Of a stretch of DNA of 54,139 bases, positions 1-7,454 are shown piece after piece. The notes beneath the pieces were generated by a model that was not told the origin of the DNA, made no database searches, and worked only from the letters and a program-made list of their open reading frames with translations. Source of the stretch: an uncultured Opitutales bacterium (GTDB lineage: Bacteria; Verrucomicrobiota; Verrucomicrobiia; Opitutales; Intestinicryptomonadaceae); the NCBI GenBank assembly GCA_944389315.1, contig CALXLX010000031.1:1-54139 (forward strand), read 5' to 3'. A program made the position numbers and the translations under genes. Each line of letters begins with the position of its first letter. Positions within the stretch are counted from its first letter, which is position 1.

Positions 1-77
1 AACGCAGAGCCTATGGATACAGAAACTTTGAAAATTACAGACTGAGAGTCCTCGTGGAATGCGGGGTGAATCTATGA
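1..77 (+). CDS. ISL3-family transposase, C-terminal fragment (5' part outside window)
   Basis: The frame beginning at base 3 is open from the left edge to a TGA at 75-77 and reads ...AYGYRNFENYRLRVLVEC... . That is the usual C-terminal end of ISL3/IS204/IS1001/IS1096-type DDE transposases (aromatic-GF/YRNF-x-N-aromatic-R-x-R-I/V-L). Only about 24 residues are in the window, so intactness of the gene and its catalytic DDE residues cannot be judged. It ends shortly before tRNA-Val, so the element sits just past the tRNA terminator. The family call rests on this one tail motif. Confidence 0.7.
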   Translation, partial: RRAYGYRNFENYRLRVLVECGVNL

Positions 78-126
78 AAGGCAAATCTAAAAAATCAACC
101 TATTCCACAACCTTTGGTATTGACCC
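1..126 (+). mobile_element. Right end of an ISL3-type insertion sequence
   Basis: This is the transposase tail plus short non-coding DNA. A possible terminal inverted repeat lies at 105-126; read from outside inward it starts gggtcaataccaaaggttgt, a style seen at the ends of ISL3 elements. The left end is outside the window, so neither the repeat pairing nor a target duplication can be checked. The boundary at 126 is a guess. Confidence 0.4.
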
Positions 127-147
127 AATTTATAGCCGCTTAAATAC

Positions 148-180
148 AAAAAAACGAACCGCTATATTTAACGCGGTTCG
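148..180 (-). terminator. Intrinsic terminator of tRNA-Val
   Basis: A perfect 8-bp stem (155-162 with 173-180, cgaaccgc/gcggttcg) has a 10-base loop. On the minus strand it is followed directly by seven T (complement of A148-A154). It starts 14 bases beyond the CCA end of the tRNA. Confidence 0.85.
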
Positions 181-193
181 CTTTCTCACCAAA

Positions 194-270
194 TGGTGGG
201 CGATGCAAGACTCGAACTTGCGACATCCTGTGTGTAAGACAGACGCTCTAACCAACTGAGCTAATCGCCC
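194..270 (-). tRNA. tRNA-Val (anticodon UAC)
   Basis: On the minus strand the gene begins gggcgattagctcagttggt and ends atcgcccacca. The 7-bp acceptor stem (gggcgat/atcgccc), the D-loop, the T-arm motif gttcgagtc and an encoded CCA are all visible. The anticodon stem tctgt/acagg encloses the loop cttacac, which gives anticodon TAC, reading GUN valine codons. The mature length is 77 nt with CCA, and a strong terminator follows. A short spurious reading frame on the plus strand crosses this gene and should be ignored. Confidence 0.96.
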
Positions 271-301
271 TAATTTCTAAAAACCACTCGACAATGCCCG
301 C

Positions 302-320
302 TCTTGAAAACTTTTCAAGA
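302..320. repeat. 9+1+9 perfect dyad between tRNA-Val and btuF-like gene
   Basis: TCTTGAAAA-C-TTTTCAAGA is a perfect inverted repeat with a single central base, followed on the plus strand by T322-T329. It could be an operator for either divergent gene or an AT-rich hairpin. It contains TTGAAA in both orientations, so it may also carry -35 elements. No matching -10 box was convincing. Confidence 0.5.
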
Positions 321-372
321 ATTTTTTTTGTTTTTGCTTTAAAATTTTTTAGCGACCCTTTCTATTAGCCTC

Positions 373-1257
373 ATGAGACTCTTTACCCCAGCTTTTTTTT
401 ACATTGTCCTGATGTCGATTTGCCCATCTATGCTTCTCGCCGAAAGAACCGTTTCGGACGCACTGGGCAACTCGTTTGCGCTCTCTTCGGAGGATTTCAA
501 GATCGTCTCGTTGTGCCCGAGCGTGACTGAGAGCATATTTGCCATAGGTGCGGACGACAGGTTGTCTGCCTGCTCCAGATTCTGCAGATTCCCCAAGGAG
601 GCCGCGGACAAGCCAAAAGTTGGCGGATTCTTCGACCCTGATTTTGAGAAAATAGCCGCTCTCAAGCCGGAATTTGTCGTCATCCCTGATACCGCCAACG
701 CCGTATTGGTAAATCGCTTAAGATCCATGGGGATAAAAATATTCTTCCTGAATAAAGAGGGCCTTGCGAATATTGCGGCAAATTTGCGCCTTCTCGGAGT
801 TCTTATGAACCGTTCGGACAATGCGGAAACTGCCGCCAGAAAAATAGAAAACGCAATCTCGGCAAACGCATCAAACCCATTCGTCTTAAAAAGAGTATTC
901 CTCATGTTCGACAAGATGGCCGCAGGCCGCACTTCTTTCGCGGGGGAAGCTCTTGAAGCGGCCGGATTCGAGAATTGCGCCGCAGAGGATTCTTCCTGGC
1001 CGGTTCCGAATCCCGAGTTTATAATATCGGCAAATCCGCAGATATTGATCTTGGAGAAAAAAGCCTCGGATTCCGAAGACGCCCTCCTGGCGCGCTACCG
1101 CAAAGACGGTGTATGGCGCGCTACCGACGCCGTCAAAAACTCGCGCATATATTTTATAGATTCGGACCTTATAAGTATCCCCGGGCCGCGCATGGCCGAT
1201 GCTATCGCAGAACTCGCCCGCATAGGTTTTGAGGCAAATAAACAGGCGCGCCCCTGA
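373..1257 (+). CDS. Periplasmic binding protein of the BtuF/FhuD type (helical-backbone metal receptor)
   Basis: The protein has 294 aa. An N-terminal signal peptide (hydrophobic residues 5-22, ending near LLAE) precedes a PF01497-type substrate-binding domain. The motif IVSLCPSVTESIFAIGADDRL near residues 43-63 is the classic beginning of vitamin B12 / iron-siderophore binding proteins, followed by VGGFFDPDFEKIAALKPEFVV. It should capture a corrinoid or metal chelate in the periplasm and pass it to an ABC permease. No permease or ATPase lies nearby, so the partner must be elsewhere or on the missing side. Similar stand-alone receptors exist, and the ligand cannot be assigned. Two hairpins follow the stop. 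Confidence 0.82.
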   Translation: MRLFTPAFFYIVLMSICPSMLLAERTVSDALGNSFALSSEDFKIVSLCPSVTESIFAIGADDRLSACSRFCRFPKEAADKPKVGGFFDPDFEKIAALKPEFVVIPDTANAVLVNRLRSMGIKIFFLNKEGLANIAANLRLLGVLMNRSDNAETAARKIENAISANASNPFVLKRVFLMFDKMAAGRTSFAGEALEAAGFENCAAEDSSWPVPNPEFIISANPQILILEKKASDSEDALLARYRKDGVWRATDAVKNSRIYFIDSDLISIPGPRMADAIAELARIGFEANKQARP

Positions 1258-1343
1258 GATTTTCCCAATCGGCGGCGTGTTGATTCCCGGAGCTTTGCGC
1301 CGTGGCGCATTTCCGATATTTGCGCCCAAACAGAAAAAAAGAA

Positions 1344-1370
1344 CCTCCCCGGCTTATTCGCGTGGGGAGG
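1344..1370. terminator. Bidirectional terminator between convergent genes
   Basis: Stem cctcccc (1344-1350) / ggggagg (1364-1370). A1334-A1340 gives a T7 tract on the minus strand, and a T-rich tract follows on the plus strand. It can end the minus-strand rsmA-DUF1080 operon and the plus-strand btuF-like gene. Confidence 0.7.
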
Positions 1371-1380
1371 CTCTCTTTTC

Positions 1381-1408
1381 GCCTACGGGCTTTCCCGCGG
1401 GCTTTTTT
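1381..1408 (+). terminator. Intrinsic terminator, plus strand
   Basis: gcctacggg (1381-1389) pairs with cccgcgggc (1394-1402), 8 of 9 positions, loop cttt, followed by six T (1403-1408) and more T after one G. It lies 123 bases after the btuF-like stop codon. Confidence 0.75.
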
Positions 1409-1419
1409 GTTTTTTCAAA

Positions 1420-2115
1420 CTATTTAAGTGGGCGTATCTTCACGTTCCTAAAGTCTGTAGCAGCCCCGCCGTGCTTGCCCTGAAGGCCTATCTTGCCCTT
1501 CGTGGGAACCTGGCTCTTTATCTTGGCTGTCAGCCACGTGGGAATCTTTGAACCGTCCGGATTGACATCCTTTTGCGTCCACTTAGAGAGGTCTATATGG
1601 TTTATCTTCTTGCCGTTTAAGGTGACGTCTATTATCTGTCCGCGGCAGCTTACAACCATATTGTTCCACTCCCCTATAGGCTTCATGTTCTCGGTGATGG
1701 AAGGCGCGGCATGCCCGAAAAGCGCGCCGGTAAGCCATGTGTTCCCGCGAGACCTATACTTGTCCGCCTCATTGTCGCAAATCTGAATCTCAAGCGAGTT
1801 GGGTATCCACTTCTTTGTGTCCGTGCAGTATATGACTATGCCGCTGTTGGAATTCTTCTCTATTTTGTAGTCGAGAGAAATCTCGAAGTTCTCATAGTCG
1901 TCCTTCGTGAATATGACTTTGTCCTGCGTGGAGACTAAAGTCCCGTCGGGCTTTACGCTCCAGACATCCTTGTCGTATTCGGCATTTGACAAATCGGCTG
2001 CGAACAGGGGCTTCCATCCCTCGTTCCCATCCGGCGTTAGAGCCTTGTCGCTCGAAGAACAGCCGACGAGAAGCGCGGCTGCCGTAAGTATAGAATATAT
2101 TATTTCTTTTTTCAT
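1420..2115 (-). CDS. DUF1080 (3-keto-disaccharide hydrolase-like) lipoprotein
   Basis: The protein has 231 aa when started at the ATG at 2115. An upstream in-frame start would add 66 residues that are antisense to the preceding gene and precede the signal peptide. MKKEIIYSILTAAALLVGC is a lipoprotein signal with lipobox LVGC. The mature part (GWKPLFAADLSNAEYDKDVWSVKPDGTL..., then LEIQICDNE and RGNTWLTGALFG) is a DUF1080/PF06439 beta-sandwich, common in Verrucomicrobia and Planctomycetes. Some family members hydrolyse 3-keto-glycosides; activity here is inferred. It starts 26 bases after the O-antigen ligase-like gene and is the last gene of that operon. No strong ribosome binding site is visible; the leader is A-rich. 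Confidence 0.88.
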   Translation of the reverse strand: MKKEIIYSILTAAALLVGCSSSDKALTPDGNEGWKPLFAADLSNAEYDKDVWSVKPDGTLVSTQDKVIFTKDDYENFEISLDYKIEKNSNSGIVIYCTDTKKWIPNSLEIQICDNEADKYRSRGNTWLTGALFGHAAPSITENMKPIGEWNNMVVSCRGQIIDVTLNGKKINHIDLSKWTQKDVNPDGSKIPTWLTAKIKSQVPTKGKIGLQGKHGGAATDFRNVKIRPLK

Positions 2116-2141
2116 AATGTTTTTGTTTTCTTTGAGATAAA

Positions 2142-3587
2142 TTATACCACCTTCGCATTGTCCCATCGGAAGGCGCTCATCATCAGCACCCATATCCCCA
2201 GCATTACTGCGGGCGATTGGAACGGAAAATCTATAATCCCGGTCGCGGCGACGCATAAAACCGTCAGCAACATAAGCGTTCCGGGAAGGCTGAACCTCCT
2301 CCTGAACAGCCACAGCAGAAGAAACATCAACGGAGTCAACATGTGCAACACCAACCCTGCTATGCCGTTTTCTATGATCTTTTGGAGTAAATCAGATTTA
2401 GGAGACAGCCATGGATCGTCTCCGAAATCGCTATCCTGCATAAACGCAGTCAGCGCGGTGTATGAAGACGTCCCCCAGCCGAATAAATATCTGTCTTTTA
2501 TCAGATTCATCCCGTTTACAACCAGAGACTCCCTCTGCGCAAGATTCATGGAGTAGGGGTCCTTTGAATTTACCAAAAGCCTTTCCTCCGGATCCGCATA
2601 GGAGTCCGCAAACATCATGCCCGCTGAGACAAGGCATATCAGCGACAGCACCGTATATGCGTACATCGGCGTTCCGCCGCGTATAAAGCGCTTCTTAAAG
2701 GGCTTCCACGACCTCTGGGTATAATGCCTGTTTAGATTGCTTATTGTAGGCAAGGTGTCCACCGCCAGAAACGCGAACCCCACTCCCGCTATCGCCAGTG
2801 CGGATACGGCCTGTATCGGGGTTGCCGTGCAGAGTATGCTGGCCAGGAGCACCCCCGCGCATAGTATGCATACGAACCTGAGCGAATAAAAAAAGTGTCT
2901 GAATGTAAAAGTTTGATTCGTGTATATGGACATCGCCATGAAGGCTCCCGCCCAGATAGTCGCGTAGCTCGCCCAATGGAACTTGTCGGGGAAGGTGGAA
3001 AACGATGCCGATCCGAGAAACGGTATTGATAGCGCGCTGTTCTGATTCCGGATAAAATCCATCAGAAAGCCGGCCAGCGCCAGCGCTACTGCGAACAGAC
3101 CGCAGAGTATTAGTATATAGCGTATTATATATCTGGAGTCCGTCAGAAAATATAGGCTTAAAGCGCAGGCCACTATGGACAATGTGCAAAGCTCGGCGAG
3201 TATCGGAATTAGAATGTCTGGCGTTGCCGAAACTATGGGGGAGAAGTTCTCCGTTATGAGAGAATAGTATGTGTTGGACCCTATAATTAAGCTTTCTATC
3301 GCCGGAGAACACAGCCCCGCCACCATCAGCGCGAACGATACTATGTACGGAAACAGCGCGAGAGTGTACAGAAAATTTACGTTGGGCGGGGCGTCTATCC
3401 ATACGGATTTATATACTATCATATTTATCGGCGCCAGTATACCCGCGGCTATTAGTATTCCCATTCCAAGTTCCGACGTGCCCCCGAAGAAAAATGCCGA
3501 CGCGCATACAAGCAACGCCACGTTCACTATCAACAGGCGTTCGCTCGCATGCTTGGGAGCCTTTATGACAACTTCCTCGTCTAACAT
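2142..3587 (-). CDS. O-antigen ligase / polymerase-like membrane protein (Wzy/WaaL superfamily)
   Basis: The protein has 481 aa with about ten or more hydrophobic segments along its length. A large hydrophilic loop before the last helices contains DRYLFGWGTSSY, and KSDLLQKIIENGIAG is followed by GIIDFPFQSPAV. These are hallmarks of the PF04932 O-antigen ligase family (G-x-G-x-x-x-Y, H/K-S/N-D-x-L-x-x-x-x-E-x-G, D-x-P). Members join or polymerise surface glycans at the periplasmic face of the inner membrane, or glycosylate proteins. The acceptor is unknown. Its start overlaps the end of the DJ-1-like gene by 7 bases, so translation is probably coupled. Confidence 0.8.
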   Translation of the reverse strand: MLDEEVVIKAPKHASERLLIVNVALLVCASAFFFGGTSELGMGILIAAGILAPINMIVYKSVWIDAPPNVNFLYTLALFPYIVSFALMVAGLCSPAIESLIIGSNTYYSLITENFSPIVSATPDILIPILAELCTLSIVACALSLYFLTDSRYIIRYILILCGLFAVALALAGFLMDFIRNQNSALSIPFLGSASFSTFPDKFHWASYATIWAGAFMAMSIYTNQTFTFRHFFYSLRFVCILCAGVLLASILCTATPIQAVSALAIAGVGFAFLAVDTLPTISNLNRHYTQRSWKPFKKRFIRGGTPMYAYTVLSLICLVSAGMMFADSYADPEERLLVNSKDPYSMNLAQRESLVVNGMNLIKDRYLFGWGTSSYTALTAFMQDSDFGDDPWLSPKSDLLQKIIENGIAGLVLHMLTPLMFLLLWLFRRRFSLPGTLMLLTVLCVAATGIIDFPFQSPAVMLGIWVLMMSAFRWDNAKVV

Positions 3588-4141
3588 GAAGGTTGGAATT
3601 TATTTAAACATACTGCTTTTGCAACATCAAAGGCGCATTTGTTTCCCTCGAGCGCAGACAATATCTCAAGGCCGAATTCCACAGCCGTGCCCGCCCCCTG
3701 CGACGTTATTAGCGCCCCGTCGGACATAACCGCCGCGTCGGTCCAATTATCGCCAAATTTGTCCCTGACGCTGAAATGCGATGTAAGCTTTTTGCCCTCC
3801 GTTATCCCGGCTTTTGCCAGCAGAGTCGGCGCGGCGCATATGGCGCATACCAGAGACCCGCCCTCGCGGCACTTGCGTACAAGCTCCATTATGCGCGCAT
3901 CCTTTGCCGCCTCGAAAACCCCGGGCCCTCCGGGGATTATAAGCGCGTCGGGAATTGTGTCTATAGCCGCCAGCGTGGTGTCTGCGCTCAATATTATTCC
4001 GTTCCTCCCCCTTACAAGGAGGTTGTCTGATGCAGACACCGCAAGCGTTTCCACGCCGCCCCTGCGAAGAATGTCCAGCGGAGCCACAGCCTCCAGCTCC
4101 TCGAAATTTTCAAATAAAATCAGGTACGCTTTCTTTTTCAT
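3581..4141 (-). CDS. DJ-1/PfpI family protein (YajL-like)
   Basis: The protein has 186 aa, the normal size for single-domain DJ-1 proteins. The nucleophile elbow VCAICAAPTLLAKAG places the conserved Cys at residue 102, and an acidic residue near position 15-16 (ENFEELEA) fits the partner Glu. ALIIPGGPGVFEA around residues 66-78 is the family GGPG motif. Such proteins act in carbonyl and oxidative stress protection; the exact reaction (glyoxalase, deglycase or chaperone) is debated for the family and not resolved here. It overlaps the upstream hydrolase gene by four bases (ATGA) and the downstream gene by seven. Confidence 0.9.
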   Translation of the reverse strand: MKKKAYLILFENFEELEAVAPLDILRRGGVETLAVSASDNLLVRGRNGIILSADTTLAAIDTIPDALIIPGGPGVFEAAKDARIMELVRKCREGGSLVCAICAAPTLLAKAGITEGKKLTSHFSVRDKFGDNWTDAAVMSDGALITSQGAGTAVEFGLEILSALEGNKCAFDVAKAVCLNKFQPSC

Positions 4142-4920
4142 CTTATAGTGCTTCCTAGAAATCCCAGTATCTTGTCCCAGTAAAGTTGGCTTTCGGGCAT
4201 TTTGTTATGGCCGAATCCCTCCATCATTTCCAGATGTTTTTTATCCGCCCCGCATGCGGCGTACAGCAATCTGCCGTTTCTCGGAGGCAGTATCTTGTCC
4301 TTAGTGCCGTGCAGGAACAACGTCGGGGCGCGCACCTTTTTGGCGCGGCTTAGATTGTCCAGCCAGCTCCAGAAAAAAAGATCGAAAGGCAGTATCGCGT
4401 ATGAGCTTTTCGCCAAGCCCCCCACAACCACAAGCGCCCCTATCTCCCTCGACGAGGCTATGTGCAGGGCCGTTACGCTGCCTATGGAAAACCCCACTGC
4501 GGCAATTTTTTCCGGAGAAAAACCTTTGTCCCTTACGAGGAAATCGTACGCGGCGTCGGCGCATTTTAAGGCGCTTTCCTCTTTTGCGGTTCCCTCGCTG
4601 GTGCCGTATCCGCAGTATTCGTAGGCTAAGACGTTGTATCCGGAGAGCTTGTATCTTTCGAGAGTGTCGGATATGGAAAAGATATCCTCCCTATTGCCGT
4701 GGCTGTAAAGTATGCACTTGTCCGAGCCTTTGTTCTCCAAAAAACGGGCGGAAATCTCTGCGCCGCCCGGGATCCGCAGCTTTATAACCTCCGGAGTGTC
4801 CACATAGGTGGACTCCGGAGCGGGATAGGCTATCCTGTCCCCGAAAAGCCATGCGGCAAGCATCAATAGCGCAAGCGCAGATGCGGCTGCCATGACGAAT
4901 ATGTTAAGCCAGAATATCAT
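4138..4920 (-). CDS. Membrane-anchored alpha/beta hydrolase (BEM46/ABHD13-like)
   Basis: The protein has 260 aa with one N-terminal transmembrane segment (about residues 5-25), then an alpha/beta hydrolase fold. The nucleophile motif GFSIGS puts Ser at 145, HGTKDKILP gives Asp208, and EGFGHNKMP gives His238, a complete triad. SHGN near residue 73 forms the oxyanion region. Sequence style matches the BEM46/ABHD13 group of serine hydrolases. The substrate is unknown. Its 3' end overlaps the DJ-1-like gene and its 5' end overlaps rsmA, each by four bases, so these genes are translated from one message. Confidence 0.88.
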   Translation of the reverse strand: MIFWLNIFVMAAASALALLMLAAWLFGDRIAYPAPESTYVDTPEVIKLRIPGGAEISARFLENKGSDKCILYSHGNREDIFSISDTLERYKLSGYNVLAYEYCGYGTSEGTAKEESALKCADAAYDFLVRDKGFSPEKIAAVGFSIGSVTALHIASSREIGALVVVGGLAKSSYAILPFDLFFWSWLDNLSRAKKVRAPTLFLHGTKDKILPPRNGRLLYAACGADKKHLEMMEGFGHNKMPESQLYWDKILGFLGSTIR

Positions 4921-5789
4921 CTGTTCCTATTGTATTCGTCTAAAAGTCTCCAGTATTCAAAGGGTATGGCTTCGGGGCGCGCCATGGTGGAGAGTCCTTT
5001 AGTTGCGGCGTCTGCCAGCCATTTTGAGGCGGTCTCCGCCCTCTGCGCCTCCACTGAGCGGATTATCGTGCCTATCTGTTTTCTGCGTTTCAGGAAAATG
5101 CGGCGTATAAGGCCTTTTGTATCCTCCGAAAATATATACGGATGCTCCTTCAGGGTCAATTTCAACAGGGCCGAATCCACCGCGGGCCTCGGGTGGAAAC
5201 AGGATGCGGAAACCTTGTGCAGGGGGGCCGCATCGTATGCGGCGTTTAGAAATATGCTTATGGGGGAGTAGTCCTTGCTGTGTTCGCGCGCGGAGAACCT
5301 CTGGGCCGCCTCGCGCTGGAGCATAAGGCTCATCACTTTTGGAAGCCTGTCTTGCGACAGTACGCCGTCGAGCCAGGGAGTGCTTATAGCGTAGGGCAGA
5401 TTTGCTATTATTTTAAAGTCCTTAATGTCCGCCGGAAGAGACGCAAGAGGATCCTTCACGGCGTCGCCGCATACGAGGTTCAGATTTTCCTCCTTGCCGA
5501 ATGTTTCTTTTAGAAAAGCGTAAAGAGTCTTATCCAGCTCTATCGCAAAGACTCTCGCCCCGGATTTTAACATCGCCCCCGTGAGCGTCCCCAGCCCGGG
5601 GCCTATCTCCACAACGGCCTCTCCCGCCGCGAGCCCCGCCAACTCCAAAGATTTTCTGACTATATTTGGATCCACCAGAAAATTCTGCCCCAGTTTGCGG
5701 TTGGGCAGATGCTCTATCTTCAAGAGCAGCTTCATCGTTTCGGACGGGCTTAGCAGACCTGTGTAATCCATTATTGTCATTTGAACCAT
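4917..5789 (-). CDS. rsmA: 16S rRNA (adenine1518-N6/adenine1519-N6) dimethyltransferase
   Basis: The protein has 290 aa. It carries GQNFLVD (residues 34-40), the SAM-binding VEIGPGLGTLTGAML (about 60-74) and the catalytic NLPY (130-133), followed by the C-terminal helical domain with FHPRPAVDSALLKL. It dimethylates two adjacent adenines in helix 45 of 16S rRNA during small-subunit maturation. Met4 and Met7 are alternative starts; the first ATG has no strong ribosome binding site. It is the first gene of a five-gene minus-strand operon and is divergent from mazG. Confidence 0.97.
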   Translation of the reverse strand: MVQMTIMDYTGLLSPSETMKLLLKIEHLPNRKLGQNFLVDPNIVRKSLELAGLAAGEAVVEIGPGLGTLTGAMLKSGARVFAIELDKTLYAFLKETFGKEENLNLVCGDAVKDPLASLPADIKDFKIIANLPYAISTPWLDGVLSQDRLPKVMSLMLQREAAQRFSAREHSKDYSPISIFLNAAYDAAPLHKVSASCFHPRPAVDSALLKLTLKEHPYIFSEDTKGLIRRIFLKRRKQIGTIIRSVEAQRAETASKWLADAATKGLSTMARPEAIPFEYWRLLDEYNRNR

Positions 5790-5800
5790 TTTTAATTTTG

Positions 5801-5818
5801 CGTCAAAGAAAATTGACG
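5801..5818. promoter_or_regulatory. Perfect dyad CGTCAA-N6-TTGACG in the rsmA/mazG divergent region
   Basis: cgtcaa (5801-5806) and ttgacg (5813-5818) are perfect inverted repeats separated by six bases, in the 72-base gap between two divergent genes. The halves look like outward-facing -35 boxes, but no good -10 box lies at the right distance on either strand. An operator is an alternative. Confidence 0.35.
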
Positions 5819-5861
5819 ATTTTTCTTTTAAAAAGAATCGGCCGGCATAAGTTTAAATGAA

Positions 5862-6515
5862 ATGGATTCTTTAGATAAATTTCTCGAGGTGATAGGGCGC
5901 CTGCGCGATCCGAAGGACGGGTGTCCATGGGACAGGGTTCAGACGCATAAGTCCATACGGGGCCATCTGGTGGAGGAATGCGCCGAACTTTTGGAGACTA
6001 TAGACGCGGAGGATCCCGACCACATGCGCGAGGAGCTTGGCGACGTGCTCATGCACTTGGCTCTGCACGCCCGCATGGAGGAGGAGAAGGGAAACTTCAC
6101 CTTTGACGACGTTGTGCGGGAGATAACCGAAAAACTCGTTAGGCGCCATCCGCATGTTTTCGGCCAGGCCCATGCCGACGATTCCGACGACGTCTTAAAA
6201 ATTTGGGTCGATGTAAAAAAGAAGGAGAAGGCGGACAAAGGGGTCAAGGTATCGGACAATTTCTTTGAAAATATACCTCCGGCGCTTTCGGCGCTGCGCC
6301 TTGGGCGGGAGGTCGCAAAGAAGCTTCCCGAGAGCGTAAAGGCCGAGGGCTACGCCCTTGCTGAGAATTCAGGAGACGCCTCTGCAGCGGCTGGGGCGGA
6401 GATATTCAAGGCGGTGGAGAAATGCGTCGCTTCAGGCCAGGAGCCTGAGGGCGCCCTGCGCGACTGCATATCGCTGATGCGCAAGGCCTACGAAAACGAA
6501 AGGCGGAAGGTATAA
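5862..6515 (+). CDS. mazG: Nucleoside triphosphate pyrophosphohydrolase
   Basis: The protein has 217 aa, somewhat shorter than the about 260 aa of E. coli MazG. GCPWDRVQTHKSI (residues 20-32), HLVEECAELLE (35-45) and REELGDVLMHLALHA (56-70) are the metal-binding helices of the MazG all-alpha fold, followed by RRHPHVFG. It hydrolyses (d)NTPs to monophosphates and pyrophosphate, which removes non-canonical nucleotides. The shortening falls in the C-terminal half, which keeps K-x-P-x-x-VKAEGYALAENSG only in part. The gene stands at the head of a plus-strand pair with the YgjP-like peptidase. Confidence 0.93.
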   Translation: MDSLDKFLEVIGRLRDPKDGCPWDRVQTHKSIRGHLVEECAELLETIDAEDPDHMREELGDVLMHLALHARMEEEKGNFTFDDVVREITEKLVRRHPHVFGQAHADDSDDVLKIWVDVKKKEKADKGVKVSDNFFENIPPALSALRLGREVAKKLPESVKAEGYALAENSGDASAAAGAEIFKAVEKCVASGQEPEGALRDCISLMRKAYENERRKV

Positions 6516-6538
6516 GCCGCTCCGTAAAAGAGGTTGTT

Positions 6539-7243
6539 TTGGAGTTCGACTTCGGCGCCCTGAAAGTCGAATTTAAAAACGTCCGCGCGGCGCGCTCGTT
6601 TAGAATGTGGTTTGCCGACAGGGACACCCTGCGCGTCACAAAGCCTTGTTATGCTTCGGAGCGCGAGGCTTTGGATTTTGTCAGGGCCAACGCGAAGTGG
6701 ATATGTTCAACCCGTTCCGCCGTGCCATCGCGCACGAGCCTGGCAGACTATCTTCTGGCGAATCCGTCAGTATGGATTTTCGGGGACGTTTACGAGGTCG
6801 TAGCAGTTCCCACCCGCACCAAGAGCGCGTATGTATTGCGCGACGATTCCGCCCGTAAAATACTCTTGATGCACAGGACTGGCGGCGCTGCGGATTCTGA
6901 TATAGAGGGCCTATTTATGGATCTTGCCTCAAAGTCTATATGCTCAAGGGTTGCGTCCGTGGCGGAGAGGGAAGGGTTTGAGTATTCCCGCATAAGCGTA
7001 CGGAACCAGCGGGGCAGGTGGGCGTCGCGCTCGTCGAGCGGAACGGTCTCATTCAACTGGCGCTTAGTGCTGGTGCCTTTCGAGCTGCAGGATTATGTGA
7101 TTTACCACGAGTTTGCCCATTCGCGCTTTATGGACCATTCGGTGTCGTTTTGGATTTATCTGTCGAGGTTGTGCCCCAATGCAAAGGCTCTCGACAGAAA
7201 GATATCCGCTCTTTCCCGCGGCATATTTTGCGTGGGCTCTTAG
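6539..7243 (+). CDS. YgjP-like M48-type metallopeptidase (DUF45/WLM-related)
   Basis: The protein has 234 aa if started at the TTG at 6539, which has an AGAGG site about five bases upstream; no in-frame ATG fits better. RNQRGRWASRSSSGTVSFNWRL (about 155-176) followed by YHEFAHSRFMDHS is the YgjP signature. HEFAH at 180-184 supplies two zinc ligands and the catalytic Glu, and His190 is the likely third ligand. The N-terminal part, with CxxR-rich beta strands, is typical for the family. Its substrate is unknown. It lies 23 bases after mazG and is probably cotranscribed. Confidence 0.85.
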   Translation: MEFDFGALKVEFKNVRAARSFRMWFADRDTLRVTKPCYASEREALDFVRANAKWICSTRSAVPSRTSLADYLLANPSVWIFGDVYEVVAVPTRTKSAYVLRDDSARKILLMHRTGGAADSDIEGLFMDLASKSICSRVASVAEREGFEYSRISVRNQRGRWASRSSSGTVSFNWRLVLVPFELQDYVIYHEFAHSRFMDHSVSFWIYLSRLCPNAKALDRKISALSRGIFCVGS

Positions 7244-7454
7244 GCGGTCACCGAGCAAAATTCCTGTTCGGAACGCCGCCTGCATGCTCTTTTGCGGGCA
7301 ACGCGCCAGCATGAAGAAAAGGATTGGCATAGCAAGCTAAACGCATGGGCATTTTAAAAGCTTGCGCCTATTGCGGGAGGGTTGCCGGGTATGCGGCAAA
7401 ATATAAGGCGCCGCAGTGAGCGTCTAAAGACAAATCCGCCCGGGAGGAGATCCC

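Noticed and set aside
59..259. 66-aa plus-strand reading frame with a MQDSNLRHPVCKTDALTN ending
   Set aside because: The ending is the usual false translation of a tRNA gene antisense strand; tRNA-Val and its terminator occupy the region.
7345..7419. 24-aa frame (MGILKACAYCGRV...) between the YgjP-like gene and hemA
   Set aside because: It carries a CxxC, but it is too short, has no clear binding site and no recognised family.
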